A stretch of 64,000 bases of DNA from Sordariomycetes sp. S80-01Y (GCA_037042185.1 JAXQJY010000027.1:1550001-1614000), one strand, 5' to 3'; numbered from the stretch's first letter, positions 23,806 through 35,161 are shown. Numbers and translations are program-made. The notes: generated by a model from the letters alone, not told the origin.

Positions 23806-25800
23806 CTACGTCCCTTTCTTGCCCGCAGTAGCGCTGTCGGCGGACGGTGAGAGGGCATCCTTGGTGACGCCTCTAGTCGCGCTGCTGGCGCCCAGCGTGA
23901 TGCCCTTCCCGCCGAAGTTGACGATGCTGTTGCCGGAGCCTCGGCGCACGCCGGTACCTTTCAGTTTGGTGGCTGGCGGGGAGCCTTCAAAGTGTTGAGG
24001 AGATGTGGTTATGTCTGGTGATGAAGGGCTGACGTCCTCGTCTGTGGAGGGCGCAAGTTTGACCCGGGCGACTTTCTTACTATGAGGCTCCGTCGCGCGA
24101 TGGCGGAGTGGCCCGGCATCAGCGTCGTTGCCCGTTGCGATGGTGGAGGCTTCGCTTTCGCTCCCGCGGGGTCGGTGGCCGGGGATGAAGCCCGATCCTA
24201 TGATGCTTTCCTGCCGAACACTGAAGTAATGGTCGTACTCCTCCTTAGTATGCGAAGCGTCAGTGAAGCTGTCGAGTGCGTCGAAGACGTGCTGGAACAC
24301 TTGGGTATCAACGTCCCTCGCCCAAAGGAAGTCGAGGTGTTCGTAATGGGGAATCTCAGTCGCGACGGTCTGGGGCGGGAGCTCCTTCAGCATGGCCTTG
24401 ATGTCTACCAAGGAGTCGCTGCCACCGTACACCAGAACCACAGGCGTTCTAATGTTGCGAGTCGGGTACTTGGCGACCTTGGAAAACTTGTTCGACGTGC
24501 TCACACTGAGCGGCTGATGGACGTCGTCGTCGTACATCTGGAAAGACCGGTTGCGGATGATTTGGAACCAGTGGACGACGGACTTGGTGCTGGTGAAGGA
24601 GTACAGATGGGGGTATGCGGCCAGTTTCTGGCTTCCTGAGATGTTCTTTGTTCGCCAATTGAAGAGGAAGCGCAGGCCCATGTCGATGACTCGGCTGAAG
24701 AGGGGAGGGTAGAGCAAGGATTCCCACATGGTTGCTGAGCTGAGGATGGATCGCCTGCCGAAGAGGAGAAACAGGACCTGTGGTGATGCCTTGACGAGCG
24801 AGTCCACGACTCCGTTAGACAGTCCGGCGGGTGCCATGGCAGGCGCCAGGGCGATGAAGACATTGACCTTGCTATTGAGCTTCGGGTGGATGGCCAGTGT
24901 TGCGAAGGCTTGCGCGGTGCCCTGGGAAAAGCCGATGTATGAAAGGCTCTCCTGACTCGTCGTGTCGAGGATGTATTCGATTGTATCCGGAATATCGTGG
25001 AAGGCGAACTCGTCAATGGAAAAGTCCCAGAACTTAGGGTCGGTGGGCGAACAGTGGATGTTCTTCTTGGAGTACTTGTTGCCGCGGTTGTTGCCCAACT
25101 ACAGAATCAGTATAGCCCTTGAGACAGATAGAATCCGAGACTCACCCAGACATCAAATCCGCGCTCGACAAGCTCGAATGCCAGGCATCGTCGCTCATCC
25201 GTCTGTGCGACCCAGACCTCGGAGTTCATCAACAGGCCGTGGTGCAGATACGCGACCCTTTTCTTGATGCTCGTAGGGCCATTGTTCACCTGCTGTCCCT
25301 CCTCGCCTTTCCTCCACTGCAGCCGGTGAACTCCAAGCAAGAAGCCGTCCTTGGTCTGCACGATGTGTTCCTCGGCTTCGTATCCCCACAATCGGCAGAG
25401 CTCCACAAAGTCGGCCGCATCGCGTATCGACGTCGAAATAGCTGTCTCAAGTTAGTGGCGTGGCCACGTACCTCCGTAAAGCCGACTTACACTTCCTCTT
25501 ATTTTCGACCTTGTTCTGCGCCGGTGAAGAGAAGCGGTGGAATATGCTTCGAGACGCTCGGTAAAATAGATTGACGAGGAAAGGGGCTGGGCGGTCAGCG
25601 AGAGGGCGTGCACCTCAGGGGTAGCGATGCATACGTAGGGCGAGTGTCAGAACTCGTATCATGGCCTCAAGGCCGACAAGTAGGAAAGATCCCACGAGCG
25701 CAACATACTCGGTGCTGTCGCAACATGTCAGTGTCTGTCGCGACGAGCCGCCAGTCGGTCAAACCTACAGGTGTAACCTCCCCAAAAACGGGACAGGCAT
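23806..25800 (-). CDS. tgl1: Steryl-ester hydrolase / acid-lipase family lipase (Tgl1/Yeh-like)
   Basis: Membrane-anchored alpha/beta hydrolase predicted to hydrolyse sterol esters at lipid droplets or membranes. Five exons: 25800-25769, 25714-25635, 25586-25491, 25441-25146 and 25098-23806, giving 598 aa; introns are 46-54 bp with GT-AG ends (GTAGGT, GTATGC, GTAAGT, GTGAGT). Residues 13-37 (TEYVALVGSFLLVGLEAMIR) form the N-terminal membrane anchor. The AB-hydrolase-lipase motif follows (ELCRLWGYEAEEHIVQTKDG), then HHGLL, and the nucleophile elbow GFSQG with Ser226. Likely triad partners are the Asp in YGGSDSLVD and the His in HYEHLDFLW. The C-terminal 130 residues are a Ser/Pro-rich tail. 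The three small 5' exons were placed by continuity with family N-termini. Confidence is high for the hydrolase and moderate for the exact first exon. Confidence 0.85.
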
Positions 25801-26701
25801 TGTTTTGAGATCGGCCAATCTGTAGTCTAGATCAAGTTGTTACAAATAATTCGGCGCCATGTCTGGCTGCGCAAAAGCAATGGAGGGGAATCTAGGGATT
25901 GGGGGAGATTGTTCAGATGGGATGGAGATATTGGGGGTAGGATTGGAGGCGAAAGGTGATGTCACATGTAAATCGTCCTGCGACGGATTTCGTTGCGCCA
26001 CTTACCCTGCACGGTCATGAGAGCGGCGACGGTTCGTGAGATGAACGGCTCATAACTGCATCGGGAATCGGCACACACGAGTTAAGTTCACGTAGGCTCT
26101 AGGCAACGTGCATTTTACCACAGCTTAAGCCTTGCGATCCGGAACATCGATAAGACGTCAAATTTGGAACACCATACGCAATCGTTATTGTTCCCTCAAC
26201 ACAACAATTGCTTGAGGGTTGACTTTGGGGGTGACCACGACGTGAGCTGTACGACAACAACCATGTAGAAAGCCGATGCCTGCTTCTTGAATTTACTACA
26301 ATTCGCAGCTATCTATGAGAACATTCAACAATTCAAAGGTTTCCTTAACCATGTAACTAACACCAGTACCCGCCGTGTTTCTTTGTTGCCGTCCTCAATG
26401 GACGCGGTCTTCCGAAGTCACTGATGTGTTGGTCTGGACGCAAATTAGTCTTCAGGCTACGAAGAGTCGTGATCTAGCCGAACCTTCGTCTCTCAACAGT
26501 ATGTGCTGCGCTGATTGACCCGCGTGAAGTGTAAGTGACAGCCAGATCTCATGTCTCAGCCACAGGGAGACGCCACAGCTCAAGACCCTGCATCGGACCG
26601 TAGCCAATCACCGCAGCCGATTCCAAACGTCGTCCAAGGAATTGCATGTCTCCAAGCGACAAACCCCAAGCTCAAGCACAACCCCTCAACCCTAGGCCAA
26701 G
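25801..26701. other. Divergent promoter region, lipase / pet191
   Basis: 901 bp between divergent start codons, AT-richer between 25830 and 26450. An in-frame upstream ATG at 26551 opens a frame that runs through the pet191 intron, but its sequence is unlike the Pet191 family. No gene is supported here. Confidence 0.5.
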
Positions 26702-27165
26702 ATGCCGAGTTCCTGCAAAGAGCTGCGTACGTGCCCCCTCTGACGCTCCCGCATGCTCACCCGCTGACAAGGCCTCCAGGCGAGGCGCTCGCGCAGTGCC
26801 TCCAAGAATCGGACTGCGTCATGGTCCAGCGCAACAAGGCAGCCGACTGCCTCCGCGAACCGCTCGTCGATACGCTCCCCCTGCAGTGCCGGCAGCTCAA
26901 GAAGGGCTTCGGCGAGTGCAAGCGCGGCATGGTGGACATGCGGAAGCGCTTCCGGGGCAACATGCCCGTCGCCTACCGCACGATGGAGTCGGCCGAGGGC
27001 GGCAAGGGCTACCAGCTGTATGCGGGCAAGCCGGCCTTCAGCGGAGGTGTGAAGCAGACGAGCGGGAACGAGCCCATCCCCAAGGACTGGAGGGAGATTG
27101 AGAACGAGCAGTACAGGGCGGAGCTGGCGGCGCAGGCGAAGCAGGCGGCCGAGCAGCAGAAGTGA
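26702..27165 (+). CDS. pet191: Cytochrome c oxidase assembly factor Pet191 (COA5 family)
   Basis: Small twin-CX9C protein of the mitochondrial inner membrane/intermembrane space needed for assembly of respiratory complex IV. Exons are 26702-26726 and 26780-27165, giving 136 aa. The first exon encodes only MPSSCKEL plus one base; the 53-bp intron (GTACGT...CAG) restores the family sequence MPSSCKELREALAQCLQESD. C5/C15 and C45/C55 form the two CX9C pairs, with C21 and C32 between; KKGFGECKRGMVDMRKRFRG is the family hallmark. Compared with yeast Pet191 there is a C-terminal extension of about 60 residues rich in Gln, Ala and Lys, as in other filamentous ascomycetes. An unspliced reading from 26551 gives a 204-aa protein but loses C5, so splicing is preferred. 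Confidence 0.92.
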
Positions 27166-28284
27166 GGGCGCGGGAAAGGGGATCTGTACAACAACAGGGA
27201 AAACCACCGGTGTTTGGCGCTTGGATTACGACTTGCATGGGTTTTGTGGCGCGATAGAAGCTCTGCTCGGGGAATAGGAGCCAATGCGGACGGCACATAT
27301 CTGTGTCTGAGATACGGACCTACTGCGTCTCAGCGTGTAAGAGGATAGAGTTGGAGTGTATGTGACGACTGCTACCTATGGTTTCACCTCATACCAATAT
27401 ATAAATCTCGCACCTCATGCAGCGTTTTCGCACATGTTCAAGCGTTTCGTGGTTCACGTTTGGACTTTCTGGGTCCTCTGCCGCCATAGAGCGTCAAATG
27501 ATCGAACGTGAAGTACCGGATGGCTTAAGGAGATCTACGCGGATGGAACAGGAGCAATATGGCGCTTGTGCTTAGCAATGTGCTGGCTGAAGTGCGGACG
27601 GCGAGACATGTGCGTGCCAGATGCCAGACGGTTAGTCTCCCAAGCCTGATACCCCGGATCCTCGTCACCGGAAGGATCCGCTCTGAGCCGAAGCAGTCCG
27701 CGCCGATCTTTCAACGGCTGCTGGAAAGACACAGCGAAAGGCAGTGAGCATCATGATCAATGGACGTGCAAGGCGACTCAATGCGCTACCGGAATCAAGC
27801 CGAGGCCTGCAACACGGAGCTTGTGCTGTCCCGCATTTGAGCCGTGTCCAGGCCTGCGCTGGTGCTGACAGGGTGCCATCAACATGGGAGAGCCACTGAC
27901 ACTTCAATTTCTGGGGGATGCCTTGGTCGCCACCGCCCTGCATGAGCCGCGACCGTTCTCCATCTTCTCCTGACTGTGACATCGTAACGCCCCCCGGCCC
28001 TCCCATCACCTCTTCGGTTCTTCAACTGCATCTTTCCATCATCGCCTGTCGTTTCCGAAGAGCTCAGCAAATGCAGCATTACGCGTGTCCAATGCACCCC
28101 CGCTCACGATAAACTCTTGCTAGTGGCATAGGCAAAGCCGCCTCCGCGTGTCACCCTCTCTCACCTATCTACGACTTCGCACCCTCCTGAACAGTCGAAT
28201 TCACGCACACCTGTACACTTGCACGACGACCCCGAACTACCGACCGAACGGAACGGCGACGCTCGCCGTGCAACTCTGCTGAGG
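27166..28284. other. Intergenic region pet191 to ppn2
   Basis: 1.1 kb with no supportable gene. A TATATAAA at 27398-27405 lies 233 bp after the pet191 stop and about 880 bp before the ppn2 start, so it is more likely a 3'-end processing element than a TATA box. The 150 bp before 28285 is C-rich and pyrimidine-rich. Confidence 0.45.
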
Positions 28285-29667
28285 ATGCTCCCCCTCTCCG
28301 CCTCCCAGCGTCGCATCCTCATCCTCGCCGCGACGCTCTTCTTTGTATCCTCTGTCTACCTTACCTCGACGCGGCTGTTCAACATGGAGTTCACCCGCGG
28401 CGACAAGTACCCTACATCGTCGTCCTCTTCATCTGATAAGCCATCCGACAAGGTTGGCGATAAGCACAGGGAAAAGGTCAAGCCGGGCGTCAAGCTGAAC
28501 CATGCCGACTTACCAATGTCCTACGGTGGCTTCAATCGACCAAAATTCGATAACCTGAAACTGATGGACAAGCTGCCCGCTGAGTTCGTCCCGACAGTCG
28601 AGAACGGCAGGCGTTTAATCGTGCTGGGCGACATCCACGGCATGAGCAACGAGCTGGAGTCCATCCTAACAAAGGTCTTCTACAACGAAACCCGCGACCA
28701 CCTCATTGCGGTCGGAGACATGATCTCCAAAGGTCCCGACTCGACGGGTGTCGTCAGCAAGCTCATGTCGCTCAACGCCTCCGCCGTGCGTGGCAACCAC
28801 GAGGACCGGATCCTCCTCGCCCGCTCCGCGATAAATTCGCAGCACGGAGTCGCCGCAGAGCTGGAGAGCCCCGAGAACCAAGAGAGGCGCGGGGAGCTGC
28901 AGGACCTGGTTACGGCGCGAGGCATGAGTCCGGAGCACATCAAATGGCTGGAGAATCTGCCCGTAATTCTAACGATTGACGAGCTGTCCATCTACGTGGT
29001 TCACGCAGGGCTGGTCCCGGGCGTGGACGTGGAGTCTCAGGATCCGTGGGCGGTGATGAACATGCGCACCCTTAGCTATCCCCGGGAGGAAATCAGAGCA
29101 AAAGAGGGAGAGAAACCACGCGAGCGGCGCCGCCGGGCCGAAGAAGCAGTAGACATCAACGACGGCCCGTCCCTCGAGTCACTCTCCGAGAAACAAGACG
29201 ATGACATCCCGGACACATCCAGGTTCGTCCAATCCGAACAACCTCAACCGGACAGCGAAGCCGAATTGGTGGGGGAGGGCACCTCCGAAGGGAACATCGA
29301 CTCCCTGCCCAACCCTGACAGCCCCGACACGGCCGAGTCTCCCGAGATCGACATGGACACCACGGGCATCCCGTGGGACAGGCAGATCGCCATCCCCAAC
29401 GACGGACACAAGGGCGAGAAGTGGACGGACGCTTGGAACAGCCACCAGCTCCGTCTCCCCCGGCGGCAGAGGAGAACCGTCATCTACGGCCACGATGCGA
29501 AGACCGGGTACAAGGAGAGCAAGTATACCTTTGGGCTCGACAGCGGCTGCGTAAAGGGAGAGGCCTTGAGTGCGTTGATCATCGAGGCTAGTGGGACCGG
29601 TGGCTTCAAGCACAAGACTCTCCAGATTAGGTGTCAGAACGTCGATAAGGACATTAATGCGCGATGA
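28285..29667 (+). CDS. ppn2: Ppn2-type vacuolar endopolyphosphatase (calcineurin-like metallophosphatase)
   Basis: Type II membrane protein related to S. cerevisiae Ppn2, a zinc-dependent endopolyphosphatase of the vacuole that cuts long inorganic polyphosphate chains. Single exon, 460 aa. A signal anchor lies at about residues 9-27 (QRRILILAATLFFVSSVYL), followed by a Ser/Lys-rich linker. The metallophosphatase motifs are in order: GDIHG at 115-119, GDMISKGPDS at 144-153, GNHED at 170-174, HAGLVPG near 240, and a late YGHDAK. A region of about 130 residues rich in Asp, Glu, Pro and Arg is inserted between the HAGLVPG and YGHDAK motifs, which explains why the protein is longer than yeast Ppn2. 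The start is the first ATG before the anchor. It is convergent with tal1, 411 bp away. Confidence 0.85.
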   Translation: MLPLSASQRRILILAATLFFVSSVYLTSTRLFNMEFTRGDKYPTSSSSSSDKPSDKVGDKHREKVKPGVKLNHADLPMSYGGFNRPKFDNLKLMDKLPAEFVPTVENGRRLIVLGDIHGMSNELESILTKVFYNETRDHLIAVGDMISKGPDSTGVVSKLMSLNASAVRGNHEDRILLARSAINSQHGVAAELESPENQERRGELQDLVTARGMSPEHIKWLENLPVILTIDELSIYVVHAGLVPGVDVESQDPWAVMNMRTLSYPREEIRAKEGEKPRERRRRAEEAVDINDGPSLESLSEKQDDDIPDTSRFVQSEQPQPDSEAELVGEGTSEGNIDSLPNPDSPDTAESPEIDMDTTGIPWDRQIAIPNDGHKGEKWTDAWNSHQLRLPRRQRRTVIYGHDAKTGYKESKYTFGLDSGCVKGEALSALIIEASGTGGFKHKTLQIRCQNVDKDINAR

Positions 29668-30078
29668 TGGGAGCCTGGACTGTGCTCGGGTTGCCGCTGC
29701 ATCTGTAACAACACACACTTTAACGGCCTTGGGTATGGCTTGATTTGGAGTATGGCGTTGGACGGAAAAGGGAGGATACCAAAAAACATGCGACCAGCTT
29801 TTCTATAACATGCTTGGCATGCTCATGTCGCAAAAATGACGTTAAAACGTGATTCATTTGGAGTCTATATGTTCACCATTTTGGCGACCCCATCTCATCC
29901 TCTCGTTCTCTCGTTCAACACACAAAGGAAAGGGCTAAGGTAGAGTTTCGCAAAGCGGTCTCCGTCCGCTGTAGTAAGAATCCATTTTGTGTTCCAACTC
30001 CGTTTCCCATCCAGACGAGCCTCTGACGCTCATACCCAGACAAGCTGTTGGGCCGCTTCGCTTGACTTGGCCGCGCAC
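29668..30078. other. Convergent 3' region, ppn2 / tal1
   Basis: 411 bp between two stop codons; AT-rich around 29760-29880, as expected for 3' UTRs. Nothing else seen. Confidence 0.5.
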
Positions 30079-31455
30079 TTAAGCGAGCTTCTGCTTGAGG
30101 AGGCCCTTGAGGGTGACGGCGTCGGCGGCGAACTTGGAGATACCCTCGCGCAGCTTCTCGACGGCCATCTGGTCCTCGTTGAAGTCGAAGCGGAAGAGGG
30201 ACTCGTCGTTGATGTAGGACTTCCTCTCGAGGTTGAGGGAAGCAGCCTGGGTGGCGTCGAGCTTCTTGGGGACAGCCTCGGTGGAGTTGATGAGGTCCTC
30301 GAGCAGGTTGGGCTATGGCTCTATTAGCGCAAATGTTCACTGTCACGCATATCCTCTCGCCCAAGTCGAAAACTTCAGCGAGGAGTCATAACTTACGGAG
30401 ATGGTCAGGTAGTCGCAACCGGCAAGCTCAGTGATCTCACCGAGGCTGCGGAACGAGGCACCCATGACAATGGTCTTGTAGCCAAACTTCTTGTAGTAGT
30501 TGAAGATGCTCTTGACGGACTGAACACCGGGGTCCTCCTCCTTGGAGTACTCCTTCTTGTTGGCAGCCTTGAACCAGTCGAGGATACGACCAACGAAGGG
30601 GGAGATGAGGTAGGCGTTGGCCTCGGCGGCGCCGATGGCCTGGGCGAGGGAGAACATGAGGGTCAGGTTGCAGTTGATGCCGTGGTCGCGTTGCAGGATC
30701 TCAGCAGCCTTGATACCCTCCCAGGTGGAGGCGATCTTGATGAGGACGCGGTCCTTGGAGATGCCCTCCTCCTCGTAGAGCTTGATGATGTGCAGGGCCT
30801 TGTCGACGGACTCCTTGGTAGAGAAGGAGAAGCGGGCGTCGACCTCGGTGGAGACCTTGCCGGGGATGATCTTGAGGATCTCCTTGCCGAACTCGACGAG
30901 GAGACGGTCGAGGGCGTGGTCGACCTGGGCGTCGATGTCACCACCCTGCTTCTTGGCGTAGGAGATGGCGACGTCCATCAAGGCAGCGTACTCGGGCTTC
31001 TTGGAAGCGGCGAGGATGAGGGAGGGGTTGGTGGTGGCATCCTGGGGCTTGTACTTGCCGATGGCTGGAGGTCGTCAGTATCGCGGATGGCGTCGAGCAT
31101 AGCTGCGAGGCAGAAACTCACTGGCAAAGTCACCTGTTGAGGCGAGGTTAGCTTAGCTGCAACTTGTGGAAGCGGGATGTGCGGGAATTTACCAGAGTCG
31201 GACACAACAACCTATTAGGCGGAAAACAATCGAAGTCAGCCAAACTGCCACTATCCAGTCCAATTGGGGCAGTCTTCAAGCAGCGGTTGGGCCGCTGTCG
31301 AGCGCTGCCATCGCGAACCATCGTCATGCTCCCGCCAGAAGCTCCAAGGAGGGGCAATGCGATGTTCGGAGGGGCGGCGATGGCGGGGCAGTCTGCGGGA
31401 AGAGAAGAAGACTTACGGTGCCGGTGGCCTTGAGCTGATCCAAAGAAGTCGACAT
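30079..31455 (-). CDS. tal1: Transaldolase
   Basis: Non-oxidative pentose-phosphate pathway enzyme that transfers dihydroxyacetone between sedoheptulose-7-P and glyceraldehyde-3-P. Five exons: 31455-31417, 31212-31194, 31133-31122, 31064-30397 and 30312-30079, giving 323 aa, the usual class I length. Exons 2 and 3 are only 19 and 12 nt; together they encode VVVSDSGDFA, and this is the only splice pattern I found that gives the conserved stretch [25 protein letters not shown]. The catalytic Schiff-base Lys is K133 in [10 protein letters not shown]; the DATTNPS motif is at 32-38, and the phosphate-binding MGASFRS lies downstream. The four introns (84-204 bp) have GT-AG ends. The gene carries a long upstream region with a C9 run at 31577-31585. 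Confidence 0.93.
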
Positions 31456-32506
31456 TGTGATGGTATTGTTTGACGGAAAAGGTGTTCAGTCAAGAGAGAA
31501 AGCAATGGGTATATGGAGGAGAGAGAGAGGAAGAGAAGATCGAGGTTGATGTTGGGATGATGGAATATTTGACGCTCCCCCCCCCTCCGTCATCCCACCC
31601 AGCACCTCACAGCACCTCATGCTCCCGTTGCTGCAGCTCCAGCAGCCCCAGCAGCCCCATCAGCCCGCCAGCCGACAGCCCACCCTCGCCAATGGTCGGC
31701 CTCGAGATGGACAAAAATGGAGCACAGTGATCCGAGGCGGGGCCCTCTGAAGTCATAACCCGCCTGCCAGAGAATTTTATTTTATCTGTCTGCGTCCAGT
31801 ACCAGACATACAGGCTATACCGCGGTACTCCGTACAGGCAGTACCAACTCCCTCAGCTAAGGTACCTTGCCTTGAGGTCCTGTAGGCACGGAGCGAACAC
31901 GGAGCAGCCTTCGTCTCGAGGCGCACCATATGTCCCACCCTGTCATCTCCCGGGCAGTGCGGAGGACAGCAACGGCGCGACCGGACCTCCGATTGTGGTC
32001 GACGGCGGCGGCGCGTATTGCCTTTGGCGCGGTTATAATATCTCCCAGCTGAGCCTGACTTGCCTGGCTACCGTAGTAACACCTCAAATATGCGCCTGGA
32101 AGGGCAATGCTGACCGAGGGACGATAACAGCGCTGTCGAAAACTGGAGCCCATGGAAACAGGCAGAAGTGCGATTGCACACAAAACGCTCACCTCACATC
32201 CTATCAACTCGCATCGTGACATGTTGCGTTGCCACTGGTTGAGTCGTGTCGTGCGTGCGTGCGTGCGTGCCCGCCGCCTACACCCGGGCCCCTTGGCGCA
32301 AATCTCGCACTAGACACCCCGTGCACGACGGTCAAAGGCCTCGCACCGCGAGACTTGTCAAAGAGACCGTGATTCTATCATTGTCGTTTCGTTAATGCTA
32401 TCTTGAAACCGTCCGCACCCGCATAACCTTCTCACCAACCCGCAACCCCCTTTTGATGTCCCACATGACGCCGGAATCCAATGCTCGCTTCCCGCTAATG
32501 TTCGAT
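31456..32506. other. Intergenic region upstream of tal1, downstream of snd1
   Basis: 1.05 kb with the tal1 promoter and the snd1 3' UTR. It includes the C9 run, C/A/G-rich CAGCAGCCCC repeats near 31640-31660, and a GTGC tetranucleotide repeat at 32251-32270. No gene seen. Confidence 0.5.
32251..32270 (+). repeat. (GTGC)5 microsatellite
   Basis: Five perfect tandem GTGC units in the tal1/snd1 intergenic region. Confidence 0.9.
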
Positions 32507-35161
32507 TTAATCTTCGGTGATGTCTCCGTACTCCCACATCCCTAGCCTGTCCTGCTTCGCCTGGTTCTGCACCTCATTCAAGTGCTTCAGGTAGCCCTCA
32601 AATGCCTTGCTGCGCTCCCAAGCCTTGAGCTTCTTGGGCACCATGCCGAACCCGCTCGCCACCACCTCCTTATTGAGCGAGTCGTTCAAGCCCGGCAGCT
32701 CATTGTTCGTCTTGGGGTCGTAGAGCGTGATGTAGCTCAAGTTCTCCTTGGAGTCCACGTAATCGAAAGAACCGACCAGCCGCTTGCCCTCTGTCACTTC
32801 GGCAATGAAGCTGATGGCATCTTCGAAGTAATCAGCGCCCGTCGGCAGCTGGACAAAGGACAGCGAGGCGTCGATGGCTTGAGGCTTGAGCTTCTGCACG
32901 CTGAACTGCGGCTGGTCCATTGGACGCAGCTTAGACCACGGAATCTTCTCGCTGTTGCCGTAATCGACGTAAACAACCTCGGCGACCTTGGCGGTGCGGT
33001 CGTTGGACCGCACCCGGGCACGGTACCACTCGTTGTCGGCCGAGAATTGGGCTGAGACGAACTCGCCGGTCTTTGGAGCATCCTTCAGGGGTTGCTTGTT
33101 TGCAGGGTTGAGATGAAACTTGCGGAACTCACTCATCAGAGTCTCGAGAGCCGCCGTGCCCTTGCCAACTTCCTGAATCTTGAGCTTTCCATTGTGGTCG
33201 ATGTTGGTGATGACTACATCGCGGTAGTCGGTGGGTTTCTTCTCCATGTTGACTGCAGCCGCTTCCTCTTCAACAGGCTCCTCCTCCTCGACCTCCTCAT
33301 CTTGAGAGGGATCCCAATCCTTCCAGAGGTTCTTGCGCTCGTCCTTTGCACGCTTCTCGGCGTTGAACAGTTCGGCCGAGTTGCCAGACTTCTCAGCGGA
33401 GAACGCGTGCACCGAAGCGAGACCCTCCTCGACGAGAACCTTGGCGAAATTCTCGCGGTTGATGTACAGAGAACCAATGAAGCCACCAACCTTGTCCATA
33501 TCGTGAATGTCAACCTCGCAATCGCGCTGGTTGCAGCGGCGGTTGGCAAGATCGATAGCCTCCTTTCCAAAAGGCTCGCCGCCCTCGCCGTCAGCACGCG
33601 GAGCACGAGGCGCACGAATCCCGCCAAGTACCATTGTGAGCTTGACGTTTTCGCGGGGAATCAGGATGGTGAAACGCGACCCAGCTTTGCAGAAGTCGAC
33701 AATGGCAGGCACCTTCTTTTGACGCTGAAGCGTGGCCAACATTATCTTCGCCTTCTGCTGGTTCTCAGAAAGATCGAGGTATTGCCTGGCCTTCTGGGGC
33801 TTGCCAGACCACATACCCTTCTTCTCCCCCTTCGCCTTCTCTTGCGCTGCCAAAAGCTCATCGTAGTTGGGAGCCCGGTCGGTGTCGTCTTTTCTGTGGC
33901 GGACAACCGATGCCCAGCCAGCCTCCACGAGCATCAAGCCGACGTTGTTGCCTCCGGCGGTGACAGTGGCAACATCTTTGGCCTCGAAGCCCTCGGTAGC
34001 GGGCTTGGTACCGTCAATGCTGACCTTGACCTGCTTTCCAATGACCTTTGAACGAAGGAATTCCTTCGACTCGTCCCGGAAGGGCGCTTCTGAAGGCTCG
34101 CCAGCGCGGGGGCCACGGACGCTGCTGAAGCTGATGCGCTTCTCAGAGGTGCCAGCTTTGTTCTTGACGATGATAGTGTCGGCGCCGATGACCTTGTAGA
34201 CAACCATATCTTGGTCTCCGCCGGTCTGCTTGGCGACGTGGTGCTTGTGTAGTCGGAGCTTCTTGCCCTGCGCCTGCTTCTCGGCTGCCCGCAGGGGAGC
34301 CATCTTCTCACCCAGCATGGTGGAGTGGAAGTCATTGCATCGTGCGAGACCGTCCTGAAGAAGGAACTCGGCGATGTTACCGCGAGGGTGGAGGACGTTG
34401 GCGACCAGCTGGCCCTGGGGGCTGGCACCAACGATCTCAACCTTGACCGCGCGCTGCAACATCCTCGATTCGACAAATTGCTTGGCCTCGTTGCCGTACT
34501 CCTCAGCAGGCTGAACCCCACCAGTCGAGGGCAGTGTGCGCTCAGTCGAAGGTGTACGGATACCAGCAAGCAGGGTCATTGGTTGGACATGCTTCTTCTC
34601 CGACAGTAGTAGCCTGACGAGCAAACGGTCGCCGCTCAGCACCCGCTCCACCACACCGTCGACAGTCTTGCCTTTCCAGATGTTCATGAACTCGGGTCCA
34701 CCAAGGTCATTCTGTACCTCAATGATGCCGCCAGTACCGGCCCACAGACCCTTACCTTCGGTCCTCGCAGAGTCCTCGAGCGCTCTCAAGGCCTGCAGCC
34801 TCTCAGCCAACTCCTCGCTCTCGTCTTTCCTCCCAGCGTCCTCCCTGACTTTCAGCCAACCAGCCTTGACCTGCGCCTCAGGCAGCTCTGTGCCATCCTG
34901 CAGCTTGGCCGTACCAAACTCACGCCCAGACCCAGGGATCGTATACGCAACCGTGCATTGTACTGTTTTTCCAACAACAAGATTTCGTAGGAACTCCCTC
35001 GACTGGAAGGCGAAGGGCTCGTCGCCCTCACGCTTGAGGTGCGGTGCGGAAACGTAGGCGAGGCAGAATGTTCGCTCGGCAGCGGGGTTGTTTGGGGAGG
35101 ATAGGATGAGCGTGTCACCGCTGCGCACGGACTTGACGTTGCCGAAGAAGGGTTTAGACAT
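32507..35161 (-). CDS. snd1: Tudor staphylococcal nuclease (SND1/p100)
   Basis: Multidomain RNA-binding and nuclease-like protein of the Tudor-SN family, linked in other eukaryotes to RISC, stress granules and RNA decay. Single exon, 884 aa. It has the SN-like OB-fold repeats in tandem: the first begins FFGNVKSVRSGDTLILSS, the second VDGVVERVLSGDRLLV, the third VYKVIGADTIIVKNKAG, and the fourth VDFCKAGSRFTILIPRENVK. A Tudor domain follows at about 700-750 (DNEWYRARVRSNDR, VVYVDYGNSEKI), nested in a split fifth SN domain that ends at RLGMWEYGDITED. Length and architecture match the family. Start and stop are clear, with no sign of introns. It is tandem with sod1 on the same strand. Confidence 0.95.
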   Translation of the reverse strand: MSKPFFGNVKSVRSGDTLILSSPNNPAAERTFCLAYVSAPHLKREGDEPFAFQSREFLRNLVVGKTVQCTVAYTIPGSGREFGTAKLQDGTELPEAQVKAGWLKVREDAGRKDESEELAERLQALRALEDSARTEGKGLWAGTGGIIEVQNDLGGPEFMNIWKGKTVDGVVERVLSGDRLLVRLLLSEKKHVQPMTLLAGIRTPSTERTLPSTGGVQPAEEYGNEAKQFVESRMLQRAVKVEIVGASPQGQLVANVLHPRGNIAEFLLQDGLARCNDFHSTMLGEKMAPLRAAEKQAQGKKLRLHKHHVAKQTGGDQDMVVYKVIGADTIIVKNKAGTSEKRISFSSVRGPRAGEPSEAPFRDESKEFLRSKVIGKQVKVSIDGTKPATEGFEAKDVATVTAGGNNVGLMLVEAGWASVVRHRKDDTDRAPNYDELLAAQEKAKGEKKGMWSGKPQKARQYLDLSENQQKAKIMLATLQRQKKVPAIVDFCKAGSRFTILIPRENVKLTMVLGGIRAPRAPRADGEGGEPFGKEAIDLANRRCNQRDCEVDIHDMDKVGGFIGSLYINRENFAKVLVEEGLASVHAFSAEKSGNSAELFNAEKRAKDERKNLWKDWDPSQDEEVEEEEPVEEEAAAVNMEKKPTDYRDVVITNIDHNGKLKIQEVGKGTAALETLMSEFRKFHLNPANKQPLKDAPKTGEFVSAQFSADNEWYRARVRSNDRTAKVAEVVYVDYGNSEKIPWSKLRPMDQPQFSVQKLKPQAIDASLSFVQLPTGADYFEDAISFIAEVTEGKRLVGSFDYVDSKENLSYITLYDPKTNNELPGLNDSLNKEVVASGFGMVPKKLKAWERSKAFEGYLKHLNEVQNQAKQDRLGMWEYGDITED

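Noticed and set aside
26200-26260. Possible 5S rRNA (GGGGGTGACCACG)
   Set aside because: Only the short GGTGACCAC string matches; the rest of a 5S gene is absent.
26551-27165. 204-codon unspliced version of pet191
   Set aside because: It skips C5 of the first CX9C pair and has a leader unlike the family; the spliced start restores the conserved N-terminus.
33092-34051. 319-codon open frame antisense to Tudor-SN
   Set aside because: Same cause; translated sequence is Leu/Val-rich without any recognisable family.
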